Shown here: positions 59,341 through 64,000 of the stretch, in pieces | How positions within the stretch are numbered: the stretch's first letter is position 1 | Layout of the letters: every line of letters starts with the position of its first letter | NCBI RefSeq assembly: GCF_012273895.1 | Contig: NW_024045138.1 | Location: forward strand, 62,001 to 126,000 | Origin: Zerene cesonia | Taxonomy: Eukaryota; Arthropoda; Insecta; Lepidoptera; Pieridae | Direction: 5' to 3' | DNA: 64,000 nt | The notes under the pieces: model-generated | Databases searched by the model: none | Seen by the model: the letters and a program-made list of their open reading frames with translations, nothing else | What the model was told of the DNA's origin: nothing | Position numbers and translations under genes: made by a program

Positions 59341-61370
59341 CAGTAAATTCAAAAAAATGATCACAATTTGTACCAAATTTTACAATGTCAGCATCGAAAT
59401 CGTATATTATGTAACGAACGCAATAACATTTAATTCAACAGAAATTGAAAGTTCACACACATTTACGTGTAAAAGCGAATAATAAAGAAACACATTATCA
59501 CGGGGATGTTTATTCTAACACATTGTGCGTGAACAATGGTTGGGGTGGGGGGAGGGGTAGTAACGATATATGTCCCATTGTATGCGGGGACATAAAAGAA
59601 CGTAAGTGTCGTTTAGGGGTTTGGGATTACTCTAAGATTTCGACTTTATTTACTGTGTGTACGTTTGTGTGCATCTTATATATATATGACAAAGTTTATA
59701 GGGTGATGCAGGCGTAGTTAAAAGGTGTAATATGTATACAAGTGTTTTGCACGAGGTTTGTAACCAAGGTCCTCTGAAGCTTAAGAGAACAAAAAATCGT
59801 CATAATAATATTATCACAAGGACAGTTTTATCTTCAATTACACCAGACTAGATATTACATTACATTATATGTATTTTATGTATATGTCATTGTAAAAAAC
59901 AAAAACCAACGTTCAATAGGACCATACAGAAGGCACCAGCTTTGAAATGAGAAGAGTCATTAAAATCGGTAAACAGTAGAAAGCAAAAAGGTAACAAACC
60001 AAAAAAAAGATTTTAATATTCTGTTTTTTTATTTAGATGTGCTAGGGTCATGTGATTCCATTAAAACTTGGTCTAGTTTTGACAATTTTCGGGCGGTTTT
60101 TATTAACATTATTTAATAAGCATGTGTTCTCTTACTATTAACCATATACTTATTAAACATGACACAAAAGCGGTTGATTTTGATTGATCAAATGTAATGT
60201 GGAGTTATTCAAAACATTATATCAATGGTAATACTGAGAGAAATCAGTAGTGTCCGTGTTGTATGGCACTCACGAAATTGATATTGCATTCTAGCTTATT
60301 CGGTGAAATGGCGCCCGTTTCACCGTTTCCCGAAACAAAACGAATATAGTGTTAAATTTTTTACCGCACATGCATACAGTATGAATGGATAAACAAAAAT
60401 TGTTTATTCTCTGTTCTCTATCAGACTCTACTATAATAATTATTGAAGTGTCAGACTGGCATTCACTTATAAGTGCGAAAGTGTGTTTGTCTTTCTATCA
60501 CGTCAAAACAGAGCGATTTTTTGATAGGATTTGTCACGGTTATAAGAGAGTGATATAGACAGGGAAACAACTAATTTTCATAGGATTTTCCCTTGACTAA
60601 GCGAGGGATGTTTCCAGAGTGTAGTGTATGTAAATGATACATAAATAATCAAATATTAAGTAAACATTGCAACTTTTTTGTAAGAAATGATTAATATTAA
60701 TTAATCTCTTTCTTTCTGTTTGTCCATGCGTGGAGGTTATAGAGCAACATAAGTTGCTCTATTGCTAATTATTTTAACCTGTAATTCCAACAGGTTCTGG
60801 GTCTATGGTGAACCTGTGTCCTGTGCTAATACATGAATAACAAAAAAGCCACAGTTGCGTAGGTATATATTGTGGATATCTCCAGGGTTTCCGCTATATT
60901 AAGGCACACTTCTATCATTATCAATGTTTATTTTATTTCCAATAGAACTGCAATTGCATGTGTAGTACTATGACCACTTCTAACAGTTATGTTCTCGCTC
61001 TTACACAAACAATCTGATATCTTTAATTACACACCCATATCCTTAATTGTTATTAATTAACGTTTATTTATATAAAACCGAACATTACTGGACACCGGTA
61101 CTACGATTCCATGATATAAGACACAATGACAACGTTTCGCGCCATACTATATTTGACATTTTTAACTGTCAAATCATAGATATAGCATGTGTCAAATAAA
61201 CGGAAAAGGTTGTAAATAATTAATTAATGTTTTTTATAAATGGCAAAAGTAGCTAGTATTTTTGCACAAATCATACGGTCATAAGTAATTTCTTGCAATT
61301 ACCCCAGACTTTTGTAAGGAATACTATGACACATACTAAAAGTATATAATATTTCGTGTGAGACATTTGG

Positions 61371-61515
61371 GGTTACATGGTAGCATGCAACTATATTGTT
61401 TTACGTACGATGAGCGGGGAAGCCACAGGTCCGAATCCTTTTCCCTTCCTTGTGTATACCTCTGTGAATATTCATGAATGTGTTCAGTTTACCATCAAGC
61501 GAACCACAGACTAAA
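61371..61515 (+). mobile_element. Family C fragment
   Basis: It contains TAGCATGCAACTATATTG, GTACGATGAGCGGGGAAGCC and ATTCATGAATGTGTTCAG; both ends are missing. Confidence 0.5.
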
Positions 61516-61587
61516 TCGTCCGCTTCTATATAAAAAAAGGATTGGAAAAAATTATGTATTTGATCTAAAATGGAGTATCTTACTAAT

Positions 61588-61789
61588 CCTACTAATATTA
61601 TAAATGCGAAAGTTTGTAAGGATGTGTGTGTATGTTTGTTGCTCTTTCACGTAAAAACTACTGAACCGATTGCAATGAAATTTGTTACGTAGATAACTCA
61701 ACAACTGGAATAACATATAGGCAACTTTTTATCCCGATATTCCTACGGGATACGGACTTACGCGGGTGAAACCGCTGGGCGCAGCTAGT
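61588..61789 (-). repeat. Family A element
   Basis: Full-length antisense copy; the 5' end reads CCGCTGGGCGCAGCTAGT on the plus strand. Confidence 0.85.
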
Positions 61790-61889
61790 AATCAAATAAA
61801 AAGGGGTATCTACTATACGGTAACCAATTAAATTCCGGTAAAAAGTATCAATTTATTTGAACACATGCGATTTCCAACTAATTAAAAAA

Positions 61890-62600
61890 TTTCCACCGGC
61901 CCCCAGGCTCGCTGAATCAGCGATTTATTAATTAATCGAAGCAGCCATTTTTCTTTAGCTTCCCAATTTCGATTTGACGACGGTTCTGCATGTGACGTCA
62001 TTTTGCTTATCGCACCGCCAAAATTGTATTTATTAAAATGGTAAAATTGGATTTTTATTGCCTTTTTTTGTGGTGAGGTGTTATAGCTTAGTTACTTAGA
62101 GTTGTATTATAAATTGGTGGTAAGTATTTCAACATTAAACTTAATTTATTTAAGTTTCTTTTATTTGTTAAAAAAAATTATTGAATTATGTCTACATGTG
62201 CTAAAATAAACTAATTTCTTGGAGATGTTCAAATTTATTGAATAAAAAATCATCGATGATGTTGTTTTTCTATAAATCTATAAACAACCATATTATGTTC
62301 GCATGTAAAAATACACAACAAAACTAAAAATAAACCATTAATATCATCGCATTTGACACGCCGAAATAACGATTTCAGCAAAGTGCAGCTTCTAGTATTA
62401 ATTATAAAACACCTAACGGGCGTTACCCGATGACGTTCATTAGACTGGAGGTTCCATCGAATGCAAATACGTAAGCAATCGGCTTAAATACGTGGTCACT
62501 ACGTAGCATTTAATTGCGAGTTATCAACGGTTCTAATGAGCTCATTAGTGGACCGGATTAGATCGGAAATTCAATGATTTTGGATATTATTGGACTTTGG
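61890..62600. other. Repeat-poor stretch dense in palindromic factor-site motifs; possible enhancer
   Basis: After a family A element the sequence becomes complex and non-repetitive. Seen: CGCTGAATCAGCG (61910-61922, like a Maf/AP-1 palindrome), TTATTAATTAATCG (homeodomain type), a perfect CRE TGACGTCA (61993-62000) and the 16-bp palindrome CTAATGAGCTCATTAG (62533-62548, paired homeodomain cores). A regulatory role is inference. Confidence 0.3.
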
Positions 62601-63024
62601 ACCCGGTTGCTGACCATTTTGACACTAGACGCTACAAATTAAGGGAACTATTATATGGTAACTATCCGGATATTGCTTGATAACTGTTTACGTACAGCAA
62701 AACGTTATTGCGTATCTGCCTAAAAGACTCACTAGGTCTAGTAACACTGCTGTTTATGTGCGATGGTGGCTGCATAACATAAGGTGTCCCACATGTTCCT
62801 TTGCTCGTTAAAAAAGGGTTAATTACAATCTAAGTACGATTGTTATAATATTGTGGTTATAATCCCGCTACTATGAATGGTGACTGTTTAGATAGTACGG
62901 GTTGGACATAATTGTAAGTAGATAGTACAGGTTGGACATTACGCCATTGCAGTTTCGCGACTATTTTACCTTTGATATTCATCTGATAGTTTAATAGTAT
63001 CAGATGATATGATTAAAGTGGCAG

Positions 63025-63110
63025 GGAGCAGCTGGAGGCCGCTGGTGATCAGTCGTTTTGGGAATCTTTGTCCAACATTGGACGTCCTAAAAGGCTGCAA
63101 CGATTAATCT
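63025..63110 (+). repeat. Probable non-LTR retrotransposon tail
   Basis: GGGAGCAGCTGGAGGCCGC, then CAGTCGTTTTGGGAATC and CCAACATTGGACGTCC resemble the 3' ends of lepidopteran LINEs, where a Trp-rich C-terminus is followed by a CCAGCAGTGGACGTC-like stretch. No open frame remains. Confidence 0.4.
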
Positions 63111-64000
63111 GATATATTTGATACATCTGGAGGTATGATATTAAGATGCATATTTTTAAGAATATGCGACTTCAAATTTAGTTTAACATAGTCGATATCC
63201 ACTTAAGAAGCTCTATTAAAGTAAATCCAGATCGTAATCTATCTGTCTGATGAATTTGAATCGTTTTGGTTTGGTAATTTTTACGCAAACATCCAATATT
63301 TATACCAGCATTTAGTAGGTATAAATAGAACAGTAAGAAATAAAATGTGCCCTAGCACTGGCCTAGTATGGTTACTTATTATATTATACTCTTTTAATGC
63401 AATATAACCCTAACTCTTTCGGTGTATCTAATAATTATTTTTATGACATGTTTCCATACCATAATTCTATTGCAGATTTGAGTATGTTTGTCGAATGGAT
63501 GCATATACTACTAATATGACTATAACGATTAGTTTTTCTTTACATTTACACATGATTCCCAGCTTAGAAGCGAATAAAGGCGGCAGATTAAAATGAAGTA
63601 CGGGTTATTTATTTTCATGTAGAAAAAGGTCTTTTAAGAAACTTTGTAATTTATTGTATAATTGAATGAAGAACTTTTTGTTGAAAAAACGCTGTTTGTT
63701 GTTTATCTTGCTCCTGATTGTCTTGATGCAGTTTTCTTAGAATCGCTAAGGAAATAGCGTCACTGGCTTTAATTAACCCTTGAGGTGGGATATTTACGTT
63801 CGTACTAACATCTTATTCCGTCTTCGCTGTAGTTAAATTAGAGAATAATTAAAAATAGAAATTAAAGCTGATTTCACCGTTTGTCGATATTGTCCCTTAT
63901 AGTCTATTTAATACTTTTATTTTCAACGTAAATTTTCATACAGAAGTAATTAAATTGCAATTTTGAACTTTAATAAGCTGAGCATAACAGTGACATCCGA

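Larger units (their letters stand above)
46552..64000. other. Gene-poor right-hand region
   Basis: Across 17.4 kb I found no reading frame with family resemblance or a believable exon set. The longest frames run through repeats or have random composition. Apart from the repeats, the MITE and the two stretches listed separately, it is AT-rich sequence in which I see nothing specific. It could be intergenic or a large intron of a gene beyond the window. Confidence 0.6.

Noticed and set aside
59445..59717. 90-codon frame with Cys and Gly runs
   Set aside because: No splice context, no poly(A) signal, no family resemblance; composition driven by a G-rich patch.
21092..61789. Many near-identical short repeats considered as a CRISPR-like array
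   Set aside because: Copies are kilobases apart, about 200 bp long and in both orientations, which is transposon behaviour in a eukaryotic genome.

Overview
This is nuclear DNA from an insect, almost certainly a moth or butterfly (Lepidoptera). The evidence is an AT-rich background, GT-AG introns packed with short dispersed repeats of lepidopteran type (elements opening ACTAGCTGCGCCCCGCGG and ending TTTATAATATTAGTAGGA; tRNA-type SINEs ending in TGATGATGATG), and genes of arthropod type (a TipE-family sodium-channel auxiliary subunit, cyclin J, a BTB zinc-finger protein). I see no bacterial operon, CRISPR array, rRNA gene or intact tRNA gene. Exon joins given below were worked out by hand from splice sites, reading phase and family resemblance.

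Layout. 1-2479: two decayed transposon coding regions, the second running into a gap of 1,000 N (2480-3479). 4109-5007 (minus): first two coding exons of PUS1, a tRNA pseudouridine synthase; the rest of the gene is not visible. 5990-6670 (plus): an intronless TipE-family gene. 6671-10554: AT-rich, almost free of dispersed repeats, between two convergent genes. 10555-18330 (minus): cyclin J in six coding exons. 19964-38334 (plus): flare/AIP1 (WDR1 family), 13 coding exons joining into 606 codons plus stop, with a 9.2 kb repeat-filled second intron. 41102-45156 (minus): a BTB protein with two C2H2 fingers, five coding exons, 291 residues. 45891-46519 (plus): a two-exon gene for an unrecognised 82-residue protein. 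46552-64000: gene-poor, with many repeats, one MITE with clear terminal inverted repeats, a mosaic of inverted repeats near 59 kb, and a repeat-poor stretch near 62 kb that could be regulatory.

The genes do not form one pathway. They are neighbouring housekeeping, cell-cycle, cytoskeletal, neuronal and regulatory genes. Three pairs are divergent (PUS1/TipE-like, cyclin J/flare, BTB-ZF/small ORF) and may share promoter regions. I found no convincing new multi-gene system. The most unusual signals are small: a decayed tandem duplication of the cyclin J exon 5 end with its splice donor, repeats inserted almost against splice acceptors, a near-perfect intronic hairpin, a nested retroposon with a clean target duplication and an empty-site comparison, and the 82-residue orphan gene.
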